From NCBI GenBank assembly GCA_006384855.1, contig VCJN01000653.1:41840-105839 (forward strand): a stretch of 64,000 nucleotides of DNA, in the 5' to 3' direction. The translations under genes were made by a program, and so were the position numbers. This DNA is from Tetraselmis striata. Lineage: Eukaryota > Chlorophyta > Chlorodendrophyceae > Chlorodendrales > Chlorodendraceae. Of this stretch, positions 31,722 through 43,692 are shown one piece after another. A model generated the notes under the pieces. That model had not been told where the DNA came from and ran no database searches. It saw only the letters and a list, made by a program, of their open reading frames with translations. Within the stretch, counting starts at the first letter, position 1. Each line of letters begins with the position of its first letter.

Positions 31722-33626
31722 TTACATGTCCAGTACACGGTTGGTGTTGATGGTGGGAGGGTTGGCGGGTCCAATCTTGGCCCATCCATCCGCCTGCAGG
31801 TGGGCTGCAACATGCCTGGCGAAGCATGGGCGGGTGCAGAGGGATGAGCACACAGGGGCGCCGCAGTCAGAGCAAATGCTACGGACCAGGTTGCGGCGGC
31901 ATTCCACACACTGCCTACACTTGGCGCGTTCTTTGCCATCCTTGAACTTGCTGGGGGTGTTCTCAGGGTTGGGAGCGGAGTACATCGTAGCTGTGCGCTT
32001 GGTGCCTTTTGTGCGCCAGCCCTCATCAAACGCGCGGGGCACTCCAGAGGGTCCGTCACCTGTCTCAGTATCAAAGGGACTAGGAGCACTGCAATGAGAG
32101 CTCTTTGAGCTGCGGGTAGTTGCACGGCTGCGGGGGACAGGCGAGGTGCTGTGCAGGCCAGATGCAGAGCCCATCATCTCAGCCCTCCCCTCCGCAACCA
32201 GCGCGTCCGCCATGGCGCACTTCCACTCATGACGCGTCATGTCCTTGTTGTTGGTGAAAGAAGTGTAGCACAGGTAGGCGTTGGATTCGGCCACTGCAAC
32301 GGTGTACAGCCAGAACCAAAGCACAGCACTACGGGGGCCCCAGCCAGTGGCAACAGAGTGGGGGCCCACACTCAGCTTGTTGTTGATGTCCACCGCGTTG
32401 AAGTGCTGCCGATAGGTGGCGTGGCTCTCCCGTTGCTCCACCTCGTAGCGGTACTTGTGTACGTGGCCGTCCTTGTACTTGGACTTCAGTCGCTCCACAG
32501 GCGGTGTGATAGCATCACTGCAGCATGTATGCACAAGGAGCATGGGTTGGGTATCCTGCCAGGCCGAGGCATAGACCATGCAGCGCTCACCAGGCTTGCC
32601 AGGAACATCATGCTCCCTTTGCAGTGACGCGAAGTTGATGCGCGCTCCTGCCACAGCACTAATGAGGCGTTGCTGATTCCTCTATCACCCAGTCCTGGCA
32701 TGTCTCGCTCTAATGACTGTCAGGCAGGTCCCCAGGGTCGCCCCAGAAGCGAAAGTAGGCGCGCCACTCGTTGAAGCGGCGCTGTGTCATCAGCGCAGCG
32801 AAGCCATAGCGGGTGGGCATCGCCTTGATGGAGGGCACTGCAGGGTTGTCCCACAGCTCCTCCAGCGACACCGTCGATGAAGCGTCATCGCGAGTAGAAC
32901 CGCCAGGAAGACCTTGAACTCCGCCAGGGAGAAGGGGACGACACTGCTCCCCCCCTTCTCGGTGTGGCGGCGCTGGTTCATGGCATCGACGGCGCGCGAC
33001 ATCGCCCTGAGGGGGAACCACTGCCAGAAGTGCCATGCCACGCCCGCCTGCGCCGCCTCACTGTGGTTGCGGCGGTAGTGGCCGGAACGTGGGGGGTACG
33101 CTCTGGCCTGCTCACGCTGACAGCGGTAGCAAGAGGCGGGTTCCCAGTCAGGCGGCGGAAGCTCGGTGGGGGTGGGGCGAAGGGTTGGTGCCGTGGGATA
33201 TTCGTCGGGTTCGGCGGAGTCACCAGCGGGCTCGGCATCGGCGTCCGCAAACGCATCCCGCAGCTGCTGGTTGGCCGCCTGCACCTCCTCCAAGTCAACG
33301 GTGGTCGGACCCACCCGCCTGTGCTCCGCGGGGGCCGCTGCTGGGGCGGGGGGGACGAGGGCGGCAGCCTTGAGGCTGACCTCACGCTCTATCTCAGGGT
33401 GATCTTTGGCGAAAGTGACGCGATGCCACGCGCCAGAGTGGCCACAGACGACGCCGCGCAGCGTGACACCCGCCACGGGCTCCCCTGGGTGGGCAGCAAC
33501 CCATACCTTCTTGGCGGCGTCGGTTATATCACCGAAACGGACAGTAATGGCCGTTCCGAGGGGCAGCCGCATGGTGGGCAGGTGGTGGTGGTGGCGGCGG
33601 CGGAGCCCGCGATCTGCTGGGCCCAT
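31722..33626 (-). pseudogene. piggyBac-like transposase, internally deleted
   Basis: The N-terminal part (33626 downwards) has a Gly/Pro-rich leader. It then has FSLAEFKVFLAVLLAMTL and, after a frame change at about 32880, MPTRYGFAALMTQRRFNEWR with YFRFWGDPGD. These resemble the N-terminal part of the piggyBac transposase domain. The C-terminal part (32654-31722) is open: KYRYEVEQRESHATYRQHF, NAVDINNKLSVGPHSVATGW and NAYLCYTSF, ending in a Cys-rich finger (CRQCVECRRNLVRSICSDCG). The central section with the catalytic Asp residues is missing; the junction lies near 32655-32710. An inactive relic or a non-autonomous derivative. Confidence 0.7.
32672..32692. repeat. 21-bp repeat at the piggyBac deletion junction
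   Basis: Identical to 31458-31478. It sits in the short stretch that joins the N- and C-terminal transposase parts. Confidence 0.75.
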
Positions 33627-33918
33627 CGCACGCGCATTGTGGGTATCTGGCCCACCCCCGCCGCGAAAACTATATCCCAGCTGCCTTGGGGTGTCAGCTA
33701 CGAGGCCTGACTGTTGGTTACGGTTGGGACGACCTCCGTTGCTCAGAAATTCTATTTAACTATTTAGTGCACCAAGGTGCACTATAGGTGTACCGGGGTT
33801 CACGTCCGTTAGCCGGAAAGATAGACCACGAAAGCGCATCCGTTGACCAGGACGACACTCTTGCCTACCCCCTACGCGCGTGCCCGCTGCGTGAGTGGGT
33901 TCCGATTGTGGCCTTCAT

Positions 33919-36646
33919 CATGGCCCACGACTCGGATCGTCCCAGCGGGCAGTGTGCGTACCCGGCGTGCCGCCATCCCGAGCTACCTTCGTGCCGTTTG
34001 TGCGTGACTTGCCAGTTACCGGCGCACCATATATGCCAGATCGCTTTCGAGGCGGTACACAACTTCGAAAACACGTCCATACCTCTTTCCTGCACTCGCT
34101 ACTGTTTGGAGAAGAGCATACCGATGCCGGCAGGCGTTCCTGAGCAGGCTGACCTCTTTCAATTCCAAGGACATCAAGAACATCGGTGGCATGCCCAAGG
34201 GTGAGACACATGATTCGCACACTCTGCTATCCACCCTGCTAGCAAGTGACATGGCGACCAGTGGGTGGTGGTTTACATAGTGGACTGCAATAACAGGCTG
34301 AAACATCTATTATGGATGTCCCCAAAACAACGAAAGTGAGCCGCAGACATTCTTTCTTTGCTCATCCACGACAATACCTACCTGACCACCCAATTCGGGC
34401 CCTAGGCCTCGTCACGGCTCTGGACAAGTTCCTAGCATGCAATTGTGTGTTGCCACACCATTGTTTGTCTTTGTTGAAAACAAGCTTATGCGGTAATGCA
34501 CATGTGACTAACATACATCGTTTGCGTAGGAATGGACATACTGTCACCCTCGCGCAAGGTTAGGCGCTACGTGAGGGGACTGTGGACTACGAGTGGCAGT
34601 AAACCTTTCTACGCAGCACTGATATCTGCCTTGGTGTTATCTTCATCGACGCTGACTTTGGAGCAACAGCTGCCGCTGAGCTGGTGTTCAGACATGCATC
34701 CATCCAGTGGCGCATCTGGCACATTTACAAGAACCTTTGCAAGAATCTCGCTGCTCGCCTTGGCCAGCGCAACAAGCAGCTCTCCAGGGACTTCGCCATC
34801 GCGCGTGCTCAGATTTCTGAAGGGACATTCGAGGCGCTGTATCAGTCCCTACAGCAATGCTACCCCGAGTGCGCATTGTATCTAAACAAGGAGCTGACCG
34901 ACAATGCAAAGTACTGGGCCAACGTGTCTTCACTGCTGGATGCCGGTCCACGCAGCGCGGAAAAGCACCAAACTTTTTGATGAAGCGGCACCGTCGCAAC
35001 CTTCGCAAGAACACTCCCCTCCACAAGCTTCTTAGGGAGGTAATGCTGCTCAATGAGCAGTGGGAGGAAGCGAGAACCGCTCATCCCGATGCGCGCACCA
35101 GCATGAACCCCCAGCTGGCAACAAACTTTGCGAAGACGGTCATCCCGGCAGTAAACGACAAGTTGCGCTCCAACCTGACAAACTATGTTTTGAACGAGGC
35201 ATTGAAGCAGGTGCAAGCATCTGCTATTTACGGCGTCGCCCTTTGCAGCATGAAACAAGACCGCCCATGCGTCCCATCAGGTAGGCCCCACCCCTTGCCT
35301 GCACGACGCCCATCGCCACATGCATGATAATATATATCTGGCGCCCACCAGTCCGCGCCCCCGCGCACCGCTCCAAATACGTATACTGCGCGTCTGGCGC
35401 CCACCGGCTTCATCAATTCACCACCAGCGTGGTTATATATATCTGGCGCCCACCAGTCCGCGCCCCCGCGCACCGCCCCAAATACGTATACTGCGAATCT
35501 GGCACACACCGGCTTTATCAATTCACCACCAGCGTGATAATATACATATCTGGCGCCCACCAGTCCGCGCCCCCGCGCACCGCTCCAAATACGTATACTG
35601 CGCGTCTGGCGCCCACCGGCTTTATCAATTCACCACCAGCGTGGTAATATATATATCTGGCGTCCACCTGCCCGCACCCCCGCGCATCGCCCCAAATACG
35701 TATACTGCGCCTCTGGCACACACCGGCTTGATCAATTCACCACCAGCGTGATGATATATATCTGGCGTCCACCTGCCCGTGCCCCCGCGCACCGCCCCAA
35801 ATACGTATGTGACGTCCGCCCGCGCCCCCTCTGCCTTGGATATGTTGTATGGATTATTTAGTAACAGCATGGAAAGTGCAATAGCCCTCCATCGCCCATG
35901 TACTCAAGTATGTGGGTGCGATTTCTGGGAATATATGAAGCATAATCATGCGCCCTAATGGTGCAGGTCACACCATCGAGCTGGAGAGGGGCGCAGACTT
36001 GGCCGGCCTTCCTCGCTTCAGAAGCATTACAGAGGCACTTGCGGACCTACATTTGACATCCGCGGCCTCAGCAGCGCACGCGCTCTACGTCATCTATACC
36101 GAGTGCACAATCAACAATGGGCGCAGCAACCCCCCTTTTTGTCCTCCAAAAAGACAAAGTGCAGGACCAAGATTGCTTACCTCCCTGTGGCCAACCCCCC
36201 TCTTCTCCAGCACAAGGGCAGGCCTTAGGGAGCCCTCGGCGTCAAACGCCGTATGCAACTCTCGCGGGCTACGGCTCCACCTTATACTCCACGCGACAGG
36301 GCAAGGCGACAGCTGGGAGCAGGCAGGCAATAACCGACCTGGGCAGCATACCGAGGCCTCGGCGGAGTCCAGCCTCCCGTCACATCAGCCAGAGGAGACC
36401 CGCCAAGCTCCGTCGCGGCAACCCTTGGCCGAGTTAGTGCAGCAACACGCTGCCGACCCCGTGTGCAGCCAGGCGGCCAGCAGCTACGGCGCAACGTCGC
36501 AGCCTCTGACAGGAGCTTCACGGAGGCCTCCGTTGGCTGGGCCGCCGACCAGCAAAAGGACGGCCGCCAAGTGCGGGGCATGTGATGCTTTGGGACATCG
36601 CGCCACCTATGGGTTGTGCCCCGTGTATGGCACTCCGTGTGAGTGA
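33919..36646 (+). pseudogene. MULE-like transposase, decayed or complex gene
   Basis: Several coding pieces fit a Mutator-like transposase. An N-terminal Cys/His finger reads CAYPACRHPELPSCRLCVTC then QLPAHHICQ (from 33919). The piece FNSKDIKNIGGMPKG ends at a donor near 34200, and the next coding piece begins at about 34530 (NGHTVTLAQG). The DDE-like core is CLGVIFIDADFGATAAAELV then WRIWHIYKNLCKNLAARLG (about 34625-34770), which matches the D-x-D...W-H-KNL pattern of MULE/FAR1 enzymes. A helical C-terminal part follows in another frame (LLREVMLLNEQWEEA). A probable intron 35280-35966 contains a minisatellite. The last exon ends with a zinc-knuckle-like CGACDALGHRATYGLCP. At least two frame changes are not explained by obvious introns. 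Confidence 0.55.
35331..35808. repeat. Minisatellite, about 4.5 units of 105-107 bp
   Basis: Units begin ATCTGGCG(C/T)CCACC at 35336, 35441, 35548, 35655 and 35760. Each contains CCAAATACGTATACTGCG and ATCAATTCACCACCAGCGTG. Period-length changes come from a variable TA-rich stretch between units. Confidence 0.9.
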
Positions 36647-37540
36647 GGCTCGCGAGTCCTTTGTCCCCAGCGACAGCAACTCAACCTGTCGTCTTGTGCG
36701 GACGTCTTGCGAGATTGCCGTCCTTTGCGCCCGGCATCCCTCGGGCAGACGGGCAGGTGCTGTTGCCCTCAGCATCGGCGCGCGGCGCGGCCGCCGGACC
36801 GCGCAGCATGTTCGCGTCTCCTTCCCCAGTACTTTGCGTGCATTCTCTGGACGCTCTCCCTGTAACCAAAAAGACATACTCGCGTCTCTACGATGACGAG
36901 TTTTAGCGGCGCTTACAGTACTTAGCGATAGTTCTTGTAATTAGTACTTTTCCACTGTACAACCTCCAGGTGAACCGGGTTTATCATGAACCTAATAACC
37001 GCCGCTTATATATATATGTACTGTAAGGATTATATCATCGCTTGATGTTTTTCTTTCCCGCCCCCGGGACAGGACTAGCGGCTAGCAACATTCCCTTGAC
37101 GCTCTCCCTGTAATAAACCAAAAAAGACTAGCAACATCGGTAACATTAGCAACATATCGCGCGCAATGTTGGGAGTCGGGAGCGACGCGGTTTTGAATGG
37201 GCTGAACCCGTCGCCGTTCATCCCGCAGCAACACGGGGGAATAGTGACGGCTCCGCAGTGGACAGCGAGCACAGCATCCTGGCAGGTAAGAAACGCCTTT
37301 AACCCCTCAGCCAAGGCCGCATCAACAAAAAAGCAGCTCGACGGAGCCATCCCGTGGCAGCTCCTATGCATCCTACCGGCGGTACTGACTAAGGCGTCCG
37401 ACAACAGCCCTGGCAGTGGGCCCAGCCGGCGCGGGCTCAGCCCTCTGCAAAAAGGTGGTGGGTGGCACGGGAGACCTGGGGGAAGCTGGGCGGTGAAGCC
37501 TGCCGATCCAGGCTAGGAGATCTACTGACGAGAGGGGGAG
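36647..37540. other. Spacer with a short duplicated motif
   Basis: GACGCTCTCCCTGTAA followed by ACCAAAAA and GAC occurs at about 36850-36873 and 37098-37125, with small differences. This may mark ends of a small insertion about 250 bp apart. No gene supported. Confidence 0.4.
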
Positions 37541-39083
37541 ATGGCATTTCCGGATGATTATGAGTTTCCGGCACCCCCAAGCACCCCGCTGGAGCTCAGC
37601 TTCCGACGCCTTCTGCGCAAGTGCGAGGCCAGGGCTCAGGGGGCAGAGGAGGGCTGGAGGACGGACCCCGTGTTCCATAGCGTGAGCCTCTTCCCCTTGC
37701 CTCGGAGCAGTCAGCCTGATGTTCTCTGCCAGCCCTAAGGGCTGCCATCCCTTCATTCACACCTGACCGCCTGCGCTGCTGTCACGGACGTACGCTGCAG
37801 TACATTGGCACACTGCAGGAGTACCTGTCAGACCTGGTGAACAACAACGCCGCTGGGTAGGCTCCTGTCCGCGAAACACTCCCTCACATAATCGCTTGGC
37901 TCGAGCAGCACCCCTCCCCCCCTCTCCCTCCCCGCTGCCTCTCCTCCACCGTCTTATCCCTTGGCCGCCACTATGCATGTACCAGGCTAGAACCGCCGCT
38001 GCTGGAGCAGTACCGCATCCACGTGACGATGCTCGCCAAGGCGCTGCAGCCGCCAAACCTGCCTGCATATTGCCTGCAAGCATCCAAACTGGATCGTATC
38101 ACACGCAAGGGCGTTGCCGGCGCACGCGGTGCGGAGCTTCGATCCGGGCTGGCTGCCGCCAACCCTGGGCCCACGCCCAGCGCTGAGCCACCACGGGAGG
38201 GGGCGGGCTCAGCTGGCGTGCGGGAGCGGCTGGACATGCACCGCAACCTGCAGGATTCGCTCATCGAGGACCTGTCCGACCTCACGCGCGGCCTGAAGGG
38301 CAACACCCTGGCGGTGGAGGAGCAGCTGCGGGTGCGGCCGGGCGCCTGGGTCTCGCTGGCGGACCGCCCTGGTTGGGAGGGAGCGCGCAGCTGCCCCCCC
38401 CCCCCCTCACCCTGCCTTCACTCACTCACCGCTGCATGTACAGAGACGGGCGGCGGTGCTGGATGAAGCAGACCGAGGGCTGGAGCGCAGCACAGACGCG
38501 ATGAAGAAGAACGCCGCGCTGGCAGGCAAGGTGGAGCAGAAGTGAGTGGGCCCTTAACCCGCCATGCACCCCCTGGCCGGCATTGGCTTCACTCGTTCCT
38601 CCCCAAATTCTGCCACGAGCAGATGGTCATTTGTTTGTCTTATGCTTTAGTGCTGTATGGTCGCTATGCTGCATTTTCGTACTCTTATGTCATCAGTATT
38701 ATGTACTGGGGCTCAAGCCAGGATCCCGCCAATTATTGTTGGGGCCAGGTGCTGCCCCTCAGCCACCCATCCACAAACCAGTGGGGTGAGCGTGAGGTAC
38801 TCGCATACAGGCCAGCTGGGCGGCAGGGATGCATGTAGCCACAAGGGAACTGTCAACTGCAGCTGCGACAAAGGCGCCGCCACTGCACCACTGCTGTGCA
38901 AGTGAAATCCATCCTGGTCTGAGCGGCTCGGCGGCTGTGCCGGCGTGCAGGTCACGCTCGATGACCTGCTACACGCTGCTGGTGCTCTGCGGGGTGATGG
39001 GCATCCTCATGGGCATGGCCGTCTTCATCAAGCTGACCTCCATTGCGGGCTATCGCGCACCCACCGGCCGCACAGAGCTATGA
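37541..39083 (+). CDS. USE1: USE1-type SNARE (ER-Golgi retrograde transport)
   Basis: Five exons: 37541-37681, 37801-37856, 37986-38331, 38444-38541 and 38951-39083, giving 257 residues with all junctions in frame. The N-terminal part (LELSFRRLLRKCEARAQ, LQEYLSDLVNNN) matches the helical region of USE1. The SNARE helix runs from LDMHRNLQDSLIEDLSDLTR through GLKGNTLAVEEQLRRRAAVL to DEADRGLERSTDAMKKNAAL. A single C-terminal membrane anchor (YTLLVLCGVMGILMGMAVF) follows. Tail-anchored topology and the LK-NTLA phrase are typical of USE1, which acts in fusion of Golgi-derived vesicles with the ER. A C run lies near the end of intron 3. The linker at about residues 85-125 is Pro/Gly-rich and variable. 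Confidence 0.82.
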
Positions 39084-39401
39084 CAGCATTGGCCGCGGAG
39101 AGGGTCAGCACATGCCGGCCCCTGGCTGTGGGCAAGACACCCAAGAGCCGTGCTGTCGGCTCTCGTATGCCCGTCATCTGGTGAAGGCAGCCATAGGAGC
39201 AGCAACCCGTTGCCACATTCGACCATAGCCATTGAGGTGAGCCATGTCACTCTGCAAATCCTTGCCATACTGCAAATAAGTTTTTAAGAAAGCTTTAAGA
39301 AAGTTTTCCCTGCGGTCCCCGCTTTGAAGGGGGGGGGGGGGGGGGACTGGGCCCCACCATGCCCTCGGCATTGCAATCGTCCATCGACTTATTGTTTGGT
39401 T
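39084..39401. other. Spacer between convergent genes
   Basis: 318 bp with a G run at 39329-39345. No gene. Confidence 0.4.
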
Positions 39402-40591
39402 TTACTTGAAGGCGAGGGTGGTGAGCCGTGGGCCGCCATCCGCTGCCCCCTCAAAGCCGCCCGCCTGCAGCGCCGCCACCGCGGCCGCGGCGCCTTTGCT
39501 GCCGCCCTCCGCCACGGCGCGCAGCAGCCCCAGCAGCGCCTCCTCGCCCGCGGCGCCCTCCCCGGTGCGCAGCAGCCTCGCCGCCACGGGCGCCGGCAGA
39601 GAGCGCAGGCTACCTGCCAGCGCGGCCAGCATCGCGGCCTGGCACGCGCCTGCCCGCTCGGCCGCTATTGTGCGCAGCATCTCCGTCGGCAGCGTGGCCG
39701 CTCCCCACAGGAACTGCCCCGCCTCCCCGCAGAACAGCCGGCTGGCCACACGCAACGCGCCCTGCACCGTGGGCAGGCGAAGCAGGCCGGCCGGTAGCCG
39801 CCGCAGCATGACGGCGACCTCGAAGCTGTCCGGCTTGGGCAGGATGCACGAGAAGTATAGGATGTGCGCTGCCGTGAACTCCGGCAGCCGGCCCAGCTCC
39901 TCCTCCCGCAGGCCTGCCCCACTGTCCTCACCCTATCACGCACACCGGTGGCAGGTGGGTACCGGTGCTCCCTGCTTGCTGGGTCGGGGAACGGAGGGCC
40001 GATGAATGCGCACCTGAAGCTGCGTTTGGAATGCCTGTGGGAAGAAGCGCGGGTAGATGGGGTCCAGCAGCTGCTGCACGCACTTGAGGAATTCGCCCCA
40101 GTCTCGTGCGCGCCAGCAGCAGTCCGCTGCCAGCTCGTACGCCTGCAGGCTACCAGTGGCGGGCGTTGCAGACAGCGGCGAGCCGTCAGGGCTGCCCGTC
40201 ACCGCCAGCAGCAGGACGGCGCGCAAAGCACCGCTTCATCACACCCCTGCCGCGCTCAAGCGTCGCACCTGAACGGCCCTCGCTCGTCCAAGTGCACGAT
40301 GGACTCGCGCAGCGCTCGGAAGCGCGGCACCATGTCCGCCCACACCGCACGCGGCGCCGCCGACTCGCCTGCGCCAAACGGACGGACCCAGTTGACTTTA
40401 ACAGGGCGCGCTGGTCCGAAGGGAGAAGAGGGGTGGAGGGGGGGGGGGGGGGGGGGGGGGTGCGCACTTGCCAGCGCGTCTGTCACCCGGCGGTACAGGT
40501 CAGCATATGTGCGGTGACACGCAGCGAGGTCGCCCACAAGCAGAGTCGGCCGCGGCGGGGACGCCTTGCGGGCAGACAAAGACGACGGCAT
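39402..40591 (-). CDS. PCI-domain protein of the SAC3/GANP-RPN12-like group
   Basis: Four exons in transcript order: 40591-40468, 40368-40269, 40149-40014 and 39932-39402, giving 296 residues with all junctions in frame. The core reads FRALRESIVHLDERGPFSLQ, then AYELAADCCWRARDWGEFLK and CVQQLLDPIY, followed by EFTAAHILYFSCI and VQGALRVASRLFCGEAGQFL. The pattern (Y-E-A...D--EF--C--QL, then repeated helical pairs) fits the SAC3/GANP/RPN12/eIF3k helical repeat fold. Members act in mRNA export complexes, the proteasome lid or translation initiation; I cannot tell which. The C-terminus is Ala/Gly-rich. Intron 1 begins with a donor followed by more than 20 C on the sense strand. Family assignment is tentative; the gene model is firm. 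Confidence 0.6.
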
Positions 40592-41227
40592 GCTGCGTAA
40601 GCGCGCGGTCAGGATGTGTTCCGCAGCAAGGCTGGCTCCGGTAGTGCTGGTCCGTCACTCCTTGTGGCGTAGAACAAGCTGGTAGACGACCGACCGACTC
40701 ACCGACTTGTGCCACTCGCAACTGGTCGCAGCGGTCAGACCACACAGGAGAGTGGCTGTGATGATGGCGCACCGGTACCAGGTACTGGTGTGGAAGCGCA
40801 AGCAAACTACCGTACCCGTACACCATTACGGATTTATACGGCGGGCAACTTTTAAAACCCCGTGACGGGAAATCCCTAAAACCCTAAAAGCTGCATGAGG
40901 CCCACCCCAAGGCTGATGAGTATGATCTAAACTAGTTTATGGGTTTTCCTCCCTTGACCTGACCGCTTTTCAGCTACAAGTGCTGCTCAGTGGTACGGGA
41001 ACTAGGCACCTGTCGTTGTGCCCCTTTTTGGGTGCAGCACGAGTAGACATGAAAGCAGCCATAACAGCTGACTCAGAGCCTGCCATCTTCCAGTTTTCGC
41101 TGCGTTACACGCAGCTATGTTAAAACTGTCTCGTAACCTGTTGCGAGCAAGGTCACCCGATCGTTCAAGATCACACCCGGCTCACCCCCCATGTGTGCTA
41201 GTCTCATCCGTACGTCCGTGCGTTACC
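40592..41227. other. Spacer before the Gag-like remnant
   Basis: Contains CCCTAAAACCCTAAAA near 40870, telomere-like but too short to count. No gene supported; presumed promoter of the PCI gene at about 40600-40800. Confidence 0.4.
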
Positions 41228-42110
41228 ATGCCAGATGGAGAAGAACCCGTCGTTGAGCTGACGCTCGAATCGCTACACGCAGACGTGAAGGCCCAGTCTA
41301 CATTGCTGCGCGAGCTTGCAACAGCGTTGGCCCAATTGACGGCTCGTGACCGCGTTGTTGATGGAGATGGGGCATATGGCTCCGGTTCCGGGCAGCGCAT
41401 CGCGGGACAGCCGACAGGCATCGGGGGAGCCGCAGAGCGCCCGGACTTGCTAGAGCTAGCCCAGAGCGGCCGTGTCGGAGCAAAATCCGTGAGTGACGAG
41501 GATGACTACCTCGCGGTGCCAGAGCTACTGCAGCGAGCAGAATCTGGTTTCGAGGCCGTTCGCTCGACCGGTCAGCCGAGTGCCTTGACTCTTCCCCCTG
41601 AGCACCGACCTAACGAACGAGTACCTCAAGCAGGATGACCGGCGTCTGCCGGCCCAGCAGGAGGAGTATTTATGGATGTCGTGTTTCGGCGCCCGCATGG
41701 CCGCACTTCTCGTGGCTCTCGACGAGCTGCTGCCCTATGTCCATGCTGCCAGTCAGGACTTCACCCCCTACCTCGCGAGAGCTCGGAACCACGCCGAAGC
41801 CATCGACAAGGCGTTTCGCTTTCGTTTGGCCTTCCTATACGGAGGCTTAATGAGGTCAAGCGCGTACACGGTGACCAAGGTGTTCTGGACGTGCTGCGAG
41901 CCCAGCACTTTCAGGCTGCTTCCAAGCATCTGGGTTCCGCGATTTTTGGGGACCTCATGAGGGACTACGAACGTCGCGTCTTCGAGGCGACAGTTGCCAG
42001 CAGCGCAAAAGCAACCGCTACTGCTCGGGTAGCGGGCAGCGGCTGCAGGGCGCGGGCGCGGACGAGGACGTGGTGGTGGACGCGAGCGTGGCCGCGAAGG
42101 TGAGCACGAG
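41228..42110 (+). pseudogene. Gag-like ORF of a retroelement, frameshifted
   Basis: Coding pieces in three frames read in order. MPDGEEPVVELTLESLHADV (41228) continues to about 41600. EYLWMSCFGARMAALLVALD and PYLARARNHAEAIDKAFRFR (41660-41840) follow. Then comes LDVLRAQHFQAASKHLGSAI with FGDLMRDYERRVFEATVASS (41888-42005), and a Gly/Arg-rich end. The helical, Arg-rich character with a basic tail is like Gag/ORF1 of algal retroelements. No RT, LTR or terminal repeat was found nearby, so element type is open. Confidence 0.4.
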
Positions 42111-43692
42111 TGACGGTAGGTGTGGGGCGCCTTTCGTCGGAGCTGCTGGAGCTTTGCGAGGCCACCTTTCGGTGACCGCCGCAAAGCGCACCCTAGCAGC
42201 TCAACGACAGGATGAGCGCTATGTGTCAGGACCTAATTGACCCCCCCACCTTACATACTTCATTTAGACCTTCCTCGGTCCGGCGCTTCTTATAGCTACA
42301 GCCGAGTGCGGCTCAACCATCCGCACACATGCACACGGCGGCTCAACCAACCGCCTCTCGTACCATCTCATCACTGCGTCCGTCGGTTGTCACACTGCGT
42401 GTTACAACTGGTTCGCAACGACCAAGCTTCGCGCGTGTACGTTACGCGCGTGACATGCTCTACGAGCGAGCGCGTAGGGCGCGCGGAGCGGCCCTCTTAC
42501 ATGAACCTAGCCCCGCAAACCCGTTCTGGTGCTGCTGTAAACCCGTCCAGCAACTACCGGCCAACCGCCGGGAACCTAACCGCTGCTCGTAGCGCATGTC
42601 ACGCGCATTGGTAGTCCCGCATGACGACTCGGTGCCGTCATCCCAACTGATGCGGAATTTGTTGTTGGCGGCCGACTCGACAACGTTGCCAAACTTCAAG
42701 GCCCTCTATCTGTTGGCGTACTCTGCCGTGGACAGCGGGTTAAAATGGCCCACAACGGGCGGCCACACGGCTGTTGATCTCGATAGATTTCCTCATGGTG
42801 GATGGTGTGAGTGGGTTGTGGGGACCGCCTTGTGCTGGCCGATATGAGGACTTCAACGGGCCCGGGTCAACTTAAGTATCCTATTTCGCGCTCTGCGCAC
42901 CTCCCATGCTGGCGCCCTTGTGGTCATCATGCCAGTTTTGCCCAGAGTACTGGGCCCATACTTTCTGTTGTATACATGCAACATGAGGCCGAGGCACAAG
43001 TCGCTATCTAAACTCGCTGTTGGTCCAGCATTAGGGCTGTAGGGGTACAGGTACAGTACGAATCCTTACCGCGCGCGTTTGTGCGGACGGGCGACTTGCG
43101 GTGGTGATGTAACATTTATTTGAGGAATTCGTGTGAAAAATTAAGATAATACGCGCGCACGGGGGCTATGATGTCGCCATATTTGGCCGAATGATGTCAG
43201 TCACAGTGCTGACAATTCGCGTTATTCATTCGCGCGGGCTGTAACACATTTCAAAAATATATCACCATCACGGACAACCTGGCATCCTGATGATGATATT
43301 TCAATAATATTGAGGATTTTAACACCGCTGTAGCGACTACAAGCGACCACTCGCGCGGCACTGCGCTACTCGCTCGCGTCCGCCCGCCGTACTCGTACAG
43401 TTAATCCTTAGGTGTATAGCAGCGCGCAGCTACCCGTAGGTATATATACCTGTAGCGACCAGCAGCTCGCGCGCCGGGCCGCAGGCACCTCGAGCGGAGC
43501 GGCAGCGCCCCTTGTCATCAGCATGGGGGAGGCTGGGAGGGTGCAACAGTCACTGGAGCCACAAACAGATCTCTGACACGCCCAGCCAGGAGCTGCGCTA
43601 CTTGAGCTTGTACTCTCAGCAGCGCGATAGACGCAGGAGTCTTGCACGGGTTACTGAGTTAGCCAGCGGTCGGTCGGGACAGCAGCAGCGAT
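42111..43692. other. Repeat-rich spacer upstream of proteasome beta1
   Basis: No supported gene. AT-rich stretch at about 43100-43320. On the minus strand near 42600-42700 a short phrase (FRISWDDGTESSCGTTNARD) looks like the tail of a transposon protein, but too little remains to name it. Confidence 0.35.

Noticed and set aside
31200-33830. CTTTCCGGCTAACG and GTGTACC-GGGTTCAC motifs as piggyBac terminal inverted repeats
   Set aside because: One motif is inverted, the other near-palindromic and in direct orientation; TTAA target copies cannot be placed firmly next to them.
35331-35808. Possible CRISPR array from regularly spaced repeats
   Set aside because: Units of about 106 bp are repeated end to end without unique spacers, in eukaryotic DNA; it is a minisatellite.
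39406-40517. Plus-strand Ala/Pro- and Arg-rich ORFs
   Set aside because: Shadows of the PCI-like gene exons on the minus strand.
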